Under the pieces are notes generated by a model that saw nothing but the letters and a program-made list of their open reading frames with translations, did not search any database and had not been told where the DNA came from. The position numbers and the translations under genes were made by a program. Below are positions 24,247-34,139 of a stretch of DNA of 64,000 nt, piece by piece. Origin of the DNA: Hyparrhenia diplandra (taxonomy: Eukaryota > Streptophyta > Magnoliopsida > Poales > Poaceae); contig JADLZK010008792.1 in NCBI GenBank assembly GCA_015847255.1, forward strand, positions 124,001-188,000, given 5' to 3'. The stretch's first letter is position 1. Every line of letters starts with the position of its first letter.

Positions 24247-24483
24247 CTCTATCTATGAGGCTGCTCGCCAAGCTGCACTCATGGCTGATGATGCTACCGT
24301 GGCAGCTGTTAGTTTTATTCACTCGTAGATGCATGCGTCGAGTTGTAATCCAGTTGTTTGTTGCATTTAGTCATGTTTAGCACGTAGAACCCAGACGGAT
24401 TCACAACAGCATACACGTACTTGCCTCAGTTAAATTTCCTCTGTTTCCTAAGCAATTACATAATAAATCTCTACTATCGTGAA

Positions 24484-24640
24484 GGCGATGTTGTAACTGC
24501 CAGCGTCGTCAGTGACTGCATGGTATCGCCCCACGATCTCCCGGCCGGTGAGGAGGCCGGCGAGGCGTCAGTTGGTTCTCCATCGTGTGACGATGCATGG
24601 CCGGCCGAGCCGTACGTGCATGACCTGAGCTAGTGCATGC
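24484..24640. repeat. Segment shared with 30706-30765
   Basis: GCGATGTTGTAACTGCCAGC, followed by a GTGACTGCATG(G/C)TATCGCCCCAC-like stretch, appears here and again at 30706-30765 in the same orientation. The two places then diverge. This indicates a small dispersed duplication linking the SINA 3' flank with the region before SERINC copy 3. Confidence 0.65.
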
Positions 24641-24671
24641 ACGCATTCCACACATGCATGATGACATGGTC

Positions 24672-24955
24672 TTTTTTTTTTATAACAAACAAACTTTATT
24701 AACTTAGCAGCATGAAACTGCTAGGTGGGAAACATTATCCCACAGAACATGATCAAAAGCATCCTTAATAGGACAGCTCGAGATATGAGAAACATTGTGG
24801 CATGTAAATATTACATTTGAATCTTCATTATGCCGTTGTCGAGCCTGATTAATTAGAACATGAGCAGTTGTATTAACTGTTCTTGAGATCTTGAAGACTT
24901 AACTTCTTTCATGCCCTGTATTACAGAACGTCTGAGTGAAGAACTTTGCATCCTG
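24672..24955 (-). mobile_element. LINE 3' end, 5'-truncated
   Basis: The + strand begins with a T-tract (24672-24681), the complement of a poly-A tail. The minus strand then reads the end of a LINE-type C-terminal domain, with NTTAHVLINQARQRH followed by FDHVLWDNVSHLAVSCC and a stop. Its 5' part is missing, as is usual for target-primed retrotransposition. Confidence 0.6.
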
Positions 24956-25114
24956 GGGAACGATTCCGGACGGTGGTGATCTAAATCTTCACTGCCGGTA
25001 TTGTTCAAGTCCATAGATTTTCTGATTTTCCCGCGCCTAAATGATTCGTCACTGCAGGTGGACTGGATTCCGGCAGTGATGCCGGCGGCAGTGATGAATG
25101 AATCTGTAGTAGTG
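24956..25114. mobile_element. CACTA transposon end fragment
   Basis: The segment ends in TGTAGTAGTG (25105-25114), the CACTA terminus. It contains repeated CACTGC/GGCAGTGATG motifs at 25000-25095 like CACTA subterminal repeats. No matching CACTACTACA start was found upstream, so it is a truncated element. Confidence 0.55.
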
Positions 25115-26399
25115 GTACGACAATTTTATATTTTTTACGGTTATTGCGTAAACCATTAGAATAAATTAAGTACTAAAATTGGATTTTTTTTCCAAACGTC
25201 CTCATATAGAGAAATGACCAAAACAAAGTCTCTAGTACTCGATAAGTTTGAAAAACTTTGTTGCTTACAATTTTTTATCTGAAATCATTTACTAATTCAA
25301 AATGTTGTTTAAAGTAGTAAATGATTTCCACTCTATAAAAATTCTTTTTCCATACTCCAACATATTCCAATAGACTAGCAATATCTCCAAAAGAGAGGAA
25401 TGTATTTTGGAGCATGGAAACGTGGCACTAGTCGTCAGCCTCACATACACCAAGATATCAAGGTAGGACAGTAGCCAAATTTAGCCGTCGAGACTCAACG
25501 AATAGCATTGGAGGCTAGTCTTTTAGCTAAAAATGTTAATAGCAAGTTTGATAACAATTCTTTTGGACGTAATGATCCGGAGTGGTTATCCATTGTCCTA
25601 CCCATTTCATGGAAATAAATGTAGGTTTTCTAGCTCCTAAATTTGTCTTTTTCTGTTGTATGGTTGCATATTGGCCAAATAGTTAGATATCTACTTTAAC
25701 AGAAATTCACTTTGGGCAGCGATGCAGTTCTTGATACATTTGTGTTGACCTCTGATCGTATACAAATGTTTGTTGTCCTTCTGGATTGTTAGTGGCAAGC
25801 CAAACTTATCACTTTCGGTGGCAGTGATGATCTTGCAGGATAAATCATCTCGACCCATGGAATAGCTAGGCAGGCCATCAAGAAAGAGAAGATGTTTTAT
25901 TTCAAAAAAAAAAAAAAAAAGATGGACATGTGGAAAACAAAAAGGGAAAGGGCGTTACGAGAGGATATGGTAATAGGGCTTTTTTGGGATTCTAGAGATT
26001 TCAAACTTTTGTCAAATCTAATTGGAACCTTCTTGAACCAGAATTTCCACACTTACATGAAACATGATTTTGAACAACATTATTGTAAACGTTAAATTCT
26101 TTCATTTAAATACTTAGCTTCCGTCAAACATTATTTCAAAACTTTGTTTCATTCTTGGACTTTTTTTTTAAACCTTTTATTTTAAGAAAGTTACAGATAA
26201 ACCTCGGGGTCTTAGTTGCATATTTTTCATTTTTTTCACTCTAATAAAATTATGCAATTTGTATTAATACAACACCCCTTGACAAGTTGAATCATTTATT
26301 TTATAGTAAACTACACTTGCTTTATAACAACTATCCAAGTGGTTGCATGTTAGTCCAACATCTTGTAATTTGTTCAATTTAATACATCTACTATATATA
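25115..26399. other. AT-rich spacer with a poly-A tract
   Basis: A short + strand frame near 25490-25610 reads ETQRIALEASLLAKN and SFGRNDPEWLSIVLPISWK before a stop. A run of about 18 A lies at 25903-25920. Together these could be a decayed retrotransposon 3' end, but no domain is recognised. The rest is stop-rich. Confidence 0.35.
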
Positions 26400-29322
26400 C
26401 TAGTCCATCAACCCGTGCTCTCCCACGGGGTAGAATATTAAAATATGTAAGCATTAGTTATTATTTAATACCTCCAATTAAATAAAAATATCAAATTGCA
26501 TTTTTTTCACTCAATTTAGCAAAATGGACATATAAGATACTATTTTATCTGTCTATTTGTCACAAACATATCAATTACTGATCTTTAATTTTTTTCATTT
26601 GTATCCATAGCTTATTCCATTAATGTTCATAGCACCTAAGTTTATCTTTACTTTGCATTTAGTATAAACATTAGCATAAAGTATTGTGGTTCTTGTTGCA
26701 GTACATATCTTGTCTGTTATTACGCTATGAACCTAAGTTTTTATTTTCTTAATTCTTATTCATTAGAACTTGTTCACCCTGAGGTTAAGTTCAAACTCGT
26801 CTTGCATATTTTATTACATATCCTTTTTGTATAGAATTTCTAGGATTGCTCTTTATTTAGCACGATATATATTTACTGGAAATATATTCAGAAGTTATAT
26901 AGGTTTTTGTTGCACCCTCCTGAAACATCATAAATAATATTTTTGCTTTATAAACTTTTAATCTAGTTCTTGCAATTTTTTATCCACATGTAAAGTTTAA
27001 ATTCCAGTCCTTGTTACATGTTTGGTCCAATATTTTCACTTTTCATTTTCTTTTAAAAAGACTTTTAGGTCCTATGATATCCTTTTAGTTTCTACAGTGA
27101 TATAAATAGGTGTTTTGGCTTGCACCGCAACACTTAAAATGTTGAATTAGTTACATCAAATACTTGTGTGCATAATATTGTTTTATAAATATATATACTC
27201 AAAAATAAATTATGAATATTAATGTGACACAATTTTTAAGACAAATTTTATACTTTGTTTGAGGTAATAACCTATGGATTTGAGCATTATGGAGGACTGC
27301 TATAAATTAAAGTGAGTTGTCTATGTTTTCACTGTGTGGTTTTGTTAAGAGGCCCTTTTCCATGTTTGATAAGCTATTAAGAAGAAATATTTGTTCAAAT
27401 GTATACATGGTTACTCGTTCTAAATTTTGTTAAGAGTGTAGTAATCCACAACTTAGAGAGAAATATATAGCGTACTTTATAAACATTGGATTATTTTTTG
27501 TGATATTTTACATGATATATTTTTATTAGTATCTACAGGTAGATTTGAAAGATATTTTTATTTATTTTTGTATAATGACAAAGATGGATAACTTTGATTC
27601 AAAGGTGTTACTTTGTATTATTATTTTCATAATGTCATATATGGGCTGAGATGTTTTATAATGATAAATAAGGATAGTTTATAAAAGATATTAGAGGTGG
27701 ACAGTTTAGTCATAAACTTAGATCATTATTATAAATCATCTTTCATAATGAAAGAGATAGTTGATGTCTCATTTGTTAACATTTTCACAAAATACTCGTG
27801 TTAATATTCTTCTTATCATTATTCACTTGTTATACAGTTGACTTACCAACCACCTTGTATACTTTTACATATATACCCATTCATCACTTTCACCTTTGCA
27901 TGTTACCTTGCCATGTGCTCAACATATGTTTTCTCAAAAACCTTAACTGTATATTTGGCTTGAAAATTGGAATGCTTGATATATGCACAAGTGTATAGGC
28001 AAGAAGAGAATTTAGATTTTTAAGATAATTTATACTATTGCTGCAGATGGTTAACTTAGATAGAAATTTATAGGTTATTTAGTTGCAATATTGTTCATAA
28101 TAGCATATTTCATATGAATATTAGAGGTCTAATTTAATTAGTCTATTTGTACATAATGGTAACGGTGATATTAAAAATGTAACATTATAATGATTGGCAT
28201 TGTAAATATACTAAAATGATGATTACAGGCTACCAAATAGATGGCCACGCGTAATAACTTTAAAATAGATGTACGTTGACATATGTGTATTATTTTATTG
28301 GACAACATTAATCTAATAAGAAAGCACTCGACTAAGATTTTAGATTTCTTTACATATCATATTTTTATTGAGGGGATAGAATGCCACAAATAAGCAATGA
28401 TGTTGTAGTTTGTAGTCCTATATGTAAAGAAATAAATATATAATAACCTTTTTTAGTATCTCTAGTTTGATCGTGAATATTATAATGAATTTGGCTTTGA
28501 TTGTGATAGTGAATTGTGTACTTCAGGTATTTGAATTACGTACATATATGTATAGATAGAGGGAGACTAGTTGGTGTTGGAAATGACTTTTGCAATCGGA
28601 TTGAGCTCTGACCTGTATGGAGTCATTAGTCGTGACGCGGCAGCACCCATCAATGCCTTAGTGCACCACTGCACCCAAAGTAGCCTTCTTTGTTGCCTGA
28701 TGAATGTCATCTTGCCGTGAATACAGGACAGGGCAACCTAGCGAGATTGTAGCAGCTCGGCACTCTCATCCACGGTCCACGCATGCATGCGTGTCTACAT
28801 GGTTCTGCTTGTTGACAGATGCCTCCCTGGTCCATCCATCTAGAATTCTAGATTGGAAAAAAAAAAGAGCAACTCAATGTTGTGATTTCTGTTTTTGCAG
28901 ATTTAGAACTCCACCATGGGATCGCAGGATGTAGTGGCGGCGGCAGTACGTTTAACGCACAAGAGAGATAGCCTAACAGACCGGCGGCGGCGGCGGCTGT
29001 AGGTTTTCTTCCGTAGGATTTTTTTTCAATGTGATATAATTTTTCTATAAGTAATTTTCATAATGGCACTCGTGGGTAAATTATATGTGCATTTAGGGGG
29101 TTATTTTATGATGTCTTAATGGCAAATGTGGATAATATTTGAGAAAAACAAAATAGATGAAAGGGTTGTTATTACTAGAGGCTATTAGATTGATTGCGGA
29201 TGTTTCTAATTTTTGTGAGAATTTTTAGGATTTATCTATTTTTCTAGAGTGTCTCACCAGGATTAACGTGGAGCCTCCGTTGGAGCCTTCAATTAGAAAT
29301 AGTAAGATATATATAGGTGAGT
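26400..29322 (-). mobile_element. Helitron-like element, minus orientation
   Basis: Read on the minus strand, the left end has the Helitron 3' signature. A 6-bp-stem hairpin (CCCGTG/CACGGG, 26412-26429) is followed 8 nt later by CTAG and then T (26400-26399). The interior is strongly AT-rich without an ORF, apart from a GC-richer island at 28600-29000. The right end (29230-29322) contains a CTCACCAGGATTAACGTGGA motif, which I take to be 5'-terminal Helitron sequence from a remembered grass pattern. The 5' TC terminus was placed at about 29322 only by inference. No Rep/helicase gene is present. Confidence 0.45.
28600..29000 (+). other. GC-richer island in the Helitron-like region
   Basis: A TTTTTGCAG acceptor-like site (28892-28900) precedes an exon-like stretch with an ATG at about 28916 and a GGCGGCGGC-rich tail. 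It could be a captured gene fragment; no product is recognised. Confidence 0.3.
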
Positions 29323-29566
29323 GTATGTTGGTCCAAGATCTTCTAATTTGTTTAATAGCATACGAGAACTTGCCTCATTGATGCATATATATTCCTGCTG
29401 CCTGCATTAGTGAGATTATTAGAGGAATACTGAGGTATATATATGGCAGCGGTGTGCCACATGTTTTGGCAGCAGCCCATGTAGCAATGCTACAATAAGA
29501 TGGTCCCTAGAATATTAGAACCATGCATGGTACGGTACGATGGAGACTATGGTCACCTTAAGGTAA
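29323..29566. other. Short spacer, nothing supported
   Basis: AT-rich sequence. Its first 45 bases imperfectly repeat 26346-26390, the sequence just outside the other end of the Helitron-like element. Confidence 0.5.
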
Positions 29567-29575
29567 CTACAAAGT

Positions 29576-30248
29576 GGTGAATTGTCGGGCCGACCGGTCG
29601 GGCGCTAGACATCGTGCCGACCACCCTTAAAAGGCCGCAGCCCACGGCCCAAACGCCCAAGGCCTGCTACGAGACCGCCCGGGCGCGACGACGCGAGGAT
29701 GGAGGCGGAGGCCGGGCCGACGCCGAGGCGAAGAAGAAGGCCGCGACGACGACGACTTCCCCTCCCGCGGCGAGTTCCCCGGTTAGTGTCCAGCGGTTCC
29801 CCCCTCCTCCATTTCCGACCCGGCTGTAGATGTGCCCACCCGGCCTGGCCGTGGCGTTGACACGGCGGCGGCAGCGGTTCGGGCGGTGGTGAGCTTCGGC
29901 GGCGGGGCGCCGCCGAAGCCGGGCGGGCCGGCCTCATCCGGTGGGGTGCGGGTAGGCGGCGGGGGGAGCGGGAGGTCTTCCATGGCGGCGGGTTTCGAGC
30001 TTGGAGGCGGCGCGACAATGGCGGTAAGGGTTTCCAGCGGGGAGAAGACAAGAGGGGAGGGGAGGAGGATCGACACCGCCCGGTGCCCTAGGGCTCGCCG
30101 GAGCTCCAGCCCGAACCCTAGGGCGCCATTGGCGGGTGCGGAGGCGGCGGGGCGGGGGGCCGGGCGTGAGGTAGAAGAAGGAGGAGAAGACCGGGACGGG
30201 CCTTGATGGGCCACTAGGTGGGCCGCCTGGTCGGCGCCTAGTAGCCCC
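29576..30248. mobile_element. Small GC-rich DNA transposon (hAT- or Mutator-like)
   Basis: A perfect 9-bp direct repeat, CTACAAAGT, flanks the segment at 29567-29575 and 30249-30257. Inside it, the two ends share an inverted GCCGACC(G/A)G(T/G)CGG motif a short distance from the termini. The interior is GC-rich and open on both strands, with leader-like CCTAGGG motifs, and has no transposase. Nine bases fits Mutator; if the outermost base is chance, eight fits hAT. It looks like a Pack-type element carrying a gene 5' region. Confidence 0.65.
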
Positions 30249-30257
30249 CTACAAAGT

Positions 30258-31799
30258 CTTCACTCAAAAAGGTAACCACAAGTCCACGAGTCATCAACTT
30301 GGAGCGCACCAATGTTTTCAACTTTCTGAACCGTGCATACCTGTTTTCCACTGCAGATGGACGGCAACTTGGCGCCAGTGGGCCGGGTAGCAGCTGCCCA
30401 TGCATGCCGTCGTTGCTTCTGTCCGGCCACATCACACGCCAACAACCGTGGTGGCGATGCCCGCAGCCGCAGCATGCATGTGTTCATCGTCACTGCTCCG
30501 ATCCAACGAACACGCCATGCATGCCGTCTGCGTCGAAACACAAGGGAGGGGAACACGCACGGGGCATGCATGTGCTCCGATCCGTGAACCAGAGTATCAC
30601 ATCAGGTGACCAGCCAATAACTTTGTAACCGACGAGTGACAAAGCCAAGATTTCAGACGCACGCAAGGACATGGTCGTGCGGTGCTTGCTCATGCTTCAT
30701 GCATGGCGATGTTGTAACTGCCAGCGTACGTGAGTGACTGCATGCTATCGCCCCACCACCTCTTCTTCTTCTGGCCTTCTGATCCGTCCCACCACCGCTT
30801 CTTCTTCTCTTTTTATGCTCCCCACCGTCTCTTCTCCGTCACACTCCTCCTCCTCTGTCTTGGATAAACACAAAGCTTCCTCAGCCTGCTCTTCCTCTCT
30901 GCATTGCCGCTACAGACCAAATCTAAACCTTCTCCATCGATCCATAGCATAATGCACGTGCCTCGGCGGCAGCGACGACGACGCCCGCCGCGTACTGCAC
31001 GTGCCTCGGCGACGACGACGGGGGTCGCCACCAGCGCCACTCCACGTCGTCGCGGCGGTTCAGGGCGGCTGCTGCGCCGTCCCCTGCTACCGCTGGTGGT
31101 GGCGCTGGCGCGTCATGCAAGCCGCGCGTGGCGGAGATCAGGCAGCAGCAGCCGCGGCCAAGCGCGTGCAGGCCGCCGCGGGCTCCGTCGCCGCCGCGCC
31201 GCCGCCGACCAGCACCTGCTCCAGGTGCGTAACGTTCGTTTCCTAGTAACTGACGGACGCCGGACGCGCGCGCGCCCCTCATTATTCCTTTGTTTTAATT
31301 TGCTGCTAGTATAGTATTATAGACTTAGCGTTATTCTACTGCTAATTTTGGAGCAGACATAATTATATCTGACTGTTTTTCAGTTACCGCCTTTCCAAAA
31401 TTCACAGCTAAGAATAATTATTACTCCCTTCAAATTTAATTGGAGCAGTTTTTTTGAAAAACAAGCAACGAGAAGCTTATATTGGTTATATTTTTTTAGA
31501 TAATGGATAATACAAAAAAAAAATATAACCAATATAACTTTATATTGGTTATATATTGCTTATGAAAATTTATAAACAATATATCATCAATCTATAGCCA
31601 TGAAGAAAGTATATAAACAATATATAGCCATGAATGAGGTGTAGTAATTAAAAAAGAAAAGCTGACAGCATCTATCATCAGGCGCGATGACGACTAATGA
31701 AAACTTATTTATTCAGACTACATGCATGATGGTGGTGGTGGCAATGGACAAAGAGTGGTGTCATTCTTCGGTAAGCACCCAACCCCTATATATGGGATA
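30258..31799 (+). other. Region before SERINC copy 3, with one exon-like GC-rich stretch
   Basis: 30258-30700 is GC-moderate with many CATGCATG motifs and no supported ORF. 30940-31224 is a GC-rich, low-complexity stretch ending at CTCCAG/GTGCGT, a good donor site, so it may be a first exon. A clean T/C-rich leader precedes it (30760-30930). The possible frames encode Ala/Arg/Pro-rich protein that I cannot identify. 31300-31790 is AT-rich. Confidence 0.35.
31477..31538. repeat. Short perfect hairpin
   Basis: TTATATTGGTTATATTTTTT (31477-31496) is followed about 18 nt later by its reverse complement (to 31538). A third copy of TATATTGGTTATAT follows at once (31541-31554). No gene end lies close, so a terminator role is not supported; it may be a MITE relic. 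Confidence 0.6.
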
Positions 31800-33180
31800 T
31801 GCTATTTCTTATCATTCAGCTCATAAGTGTGATGGGTTATTCTGTATCTTGTTTTTGGAATTGAGCAGGCTATTTCTTATCATAATATTCAGCTGATAAG
31901 TGTGATAAAGGTGTATCACATGCCTGAACTCCAGACGGTGTGGCCAAATAAATTAGCAGAATCAGTAAGTTTCTTCATGTGTCTTTCTCAATATGCATGT
32001 TTTCTCAAACCTTTGCTCGATTATTTAAATATATGACCGGCCTCTTTCAAAAGCTCCAGCTCACTCTCGGAAGAAGAACACCACTAGTCCTCTAAATATT
32101 ACTCTAGCCTCTCTGATTTCTCTATCTCTGCTAAAGTGTCGGTCCTTCTTCTCCTCAACACTATGGAACCCCGGGTAGTATATATATTTTCGGATTTTAC
32201 AGCCATGCATGTGTGCCCTCTATTCATAATACACTCTTCAACGTAGCTTTAACAAGCTTGTTTCTATCACATAATATACGGTCATTGAATTAATCTAATG
32301 TCTCCTTTTGATTGAAACTCAAACTTGTAATGTATACAAATGTTGAAATGTAGCCATGGCAGTGAATTTAATGGTTAAGTAACATAAGGTTTCTCCTTTA
32401 TTATATTTTATCATAAAACAATCTAAATTATTTCAAGTTATTCGTGCAACGAACTAGAAACATGTATTGTTTTGTTCTTCATCATCCTCATAAAAAAAAT
32501 GGACTTAGATTATGGAGACAGGAATGATGGGCACCGAGAGGAAATGGTGTGGTGGCTGGCTAGAGGCATGGTCCCAAACATCTATGTGGTGCTGTTACTT
32601 GTATCACCACATGGGCCCAATGGAGATTCTCTTCCTAGCGGGTTGCTTCATTTTCTCTATATTTGCACCATCCGACATGAGCAAACTCAAGCACTAATAT
32701 TCATGGGTAAGTAATTAGATGCTGAGCCTATCGCATCAAGTTTTCTGAGCCTACCGCAAGTGTCTGTCACTCATAGCATCATGCATGTAGTTCTTTTCCA
32801 TTTTTTTGTTTATCTTTTGTTGCAAAGAAAAAATATATATTGTAGTTACTTATTGATCCGTAGATAAATGTTTGTGCCTGCAGTGGTGGTCCTTGCAAGG
32901 TGTTCTGGAATTGGTTGGCTTCAAAAGCTGCTTGAAAATTTTTTTGGAGGAATGGCCAGCATCAGCTCGGTGATGAGTCTCGTGACATAGAGCTCGAGAG
33001 ACTACTACGAGAATCCCAGCTCCAGAGCATGAGCGAACCGAGACGGACAGACCACCACAAGATCCATCCCTTGCCACAGAGGACAATAATGGGCGACCAC
33101 AAGCACAGAGGGACAATGCGCAAGCATCTTCATCGTCCTCGACCATAGGGCCACTGGGTACATTAGAGCCTGAACCGCCT
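31800..33180 (+). pseudogene. Scrambled third copy of the SERINC repeat
   Basis: Blocks matching the right arm occur in the same orientation but out of order: 31845-32040 matches 14990-15180, 32046-32100 matches 13586-13650, 32175-32610 matches 13930-14390, 32622-32685 matches 14736-14800, 32720-33000 matches 16320-16640, and 33100-33178 matches 20200-20270. Most SERINC exons are deleted; part of the first exon (32501-32610) and the FSIFAPSDMSKL piece remain. It is a rearranged remnant that keeps the right-arm flank lost from the left arm, and it lacks the hAT element. Confidence 0.8.
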
Positions 33181-33182
33181 GT

Positions 33183-33423
33183 ATTAGGAAGGCAATGGAG
33201 AGAAATAAAAGAACACTGGTGATTGTAATACTAAATAAGAGTGGCGATTGCGTGTGTGCAAAACCATTTGAATACTCTCTCTGTTTTTCACTCAAATATT
33301 AGGAAGGCAATGGGGCGAAATAGAAGAAAACTGGTGATTGTAATCATAAATAAATGAATAAGAGGTGATTGTGTGTGTGCAGAACCATTTGAATAAAATG
33401 CTCTCCCTGTTTTTCACTCGAAT
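33183..33423. repeat. Tandem duplication, ~120-bp unit
   Basis: Unit 1 (33183-33297) and unit 2 (33298-33423) both begin ATTAGGAAGGCAATGG and end TTTTTCACTC(A/G)AAT. They differ by substitutions and a few small indels. The array directly follows the end of SERINC copy 3. Confidence 0.85.
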
Positions 33424-34139
33424 TGTCTTTTGCCCGTGGTGGTTAACTGCCGACGCATAACTACTCCAATGGAAGCAAACATATATGCCTGTCCTCTATT
33501 GATCGCTGCCATGGCAACAGCTACGCCAGTGACACTAAGTCAAACGTATTCATCTAGCCCATTCTATTGGGCCCAACTATAAGCCCACTCCCTCATCCCC
33601 CCTGCTCGCCTTCTATAGCCGACCCAAGCACCCACTCCATTCTTCTGTTGTATTGCTTGTATTTGTCACTTCTTTTATTTTGGGTGAATTTGTTTAGAAC
33701 TGTACTTTGCATGGAGAGGGACTCTGCTAAATTTACACTTGGCCCTGCTTTATCGAAAATTTGACCCTGATTATATCTGTGGAGCAAAGGCAACCTTGGC
33801 CCTGCTTTAATGAAAACAAGTTTGTGGGGATACCAGATTACAAGATTATAGTTTAAACAGAGTGCACTTTGGCAACCAAATCTAGATGCAGAACTATAGT
33901 GGTATGTCTCGACTGCAAAATTGGGTCTGAACCCTACGTACACCAACAGGTAAACAGAGAAATCATTTGTTCAACCAGAGTAGAATTATTGCTGCTACCA
34001 AAAGATACATCGGCGAAGGAACAATGAGCTAGGACTATGTCTTGGGAGATCCTGCTTGCATCACTGTAATATCAGCTTATATGGCAACATGACCCTGTTG
34101 AAGTTGTCTGAACATGTCAAAGCTACCACATCGTTATTG
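33424..34139 (+). other. Promoter-like spacer before the decayed repeat locus
   Basis: 33550-33650 has GGGCCCA and AGCCCA motifs followed by a C/T-rich leader-like stretch and TCTATAGCC, resembling a plant promoter. Downstream there is an imperfect repeat of CTTGGCCCTGCTTTA (33739 and 33798). No convincing coding frame follows. Confidence 0.35.
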
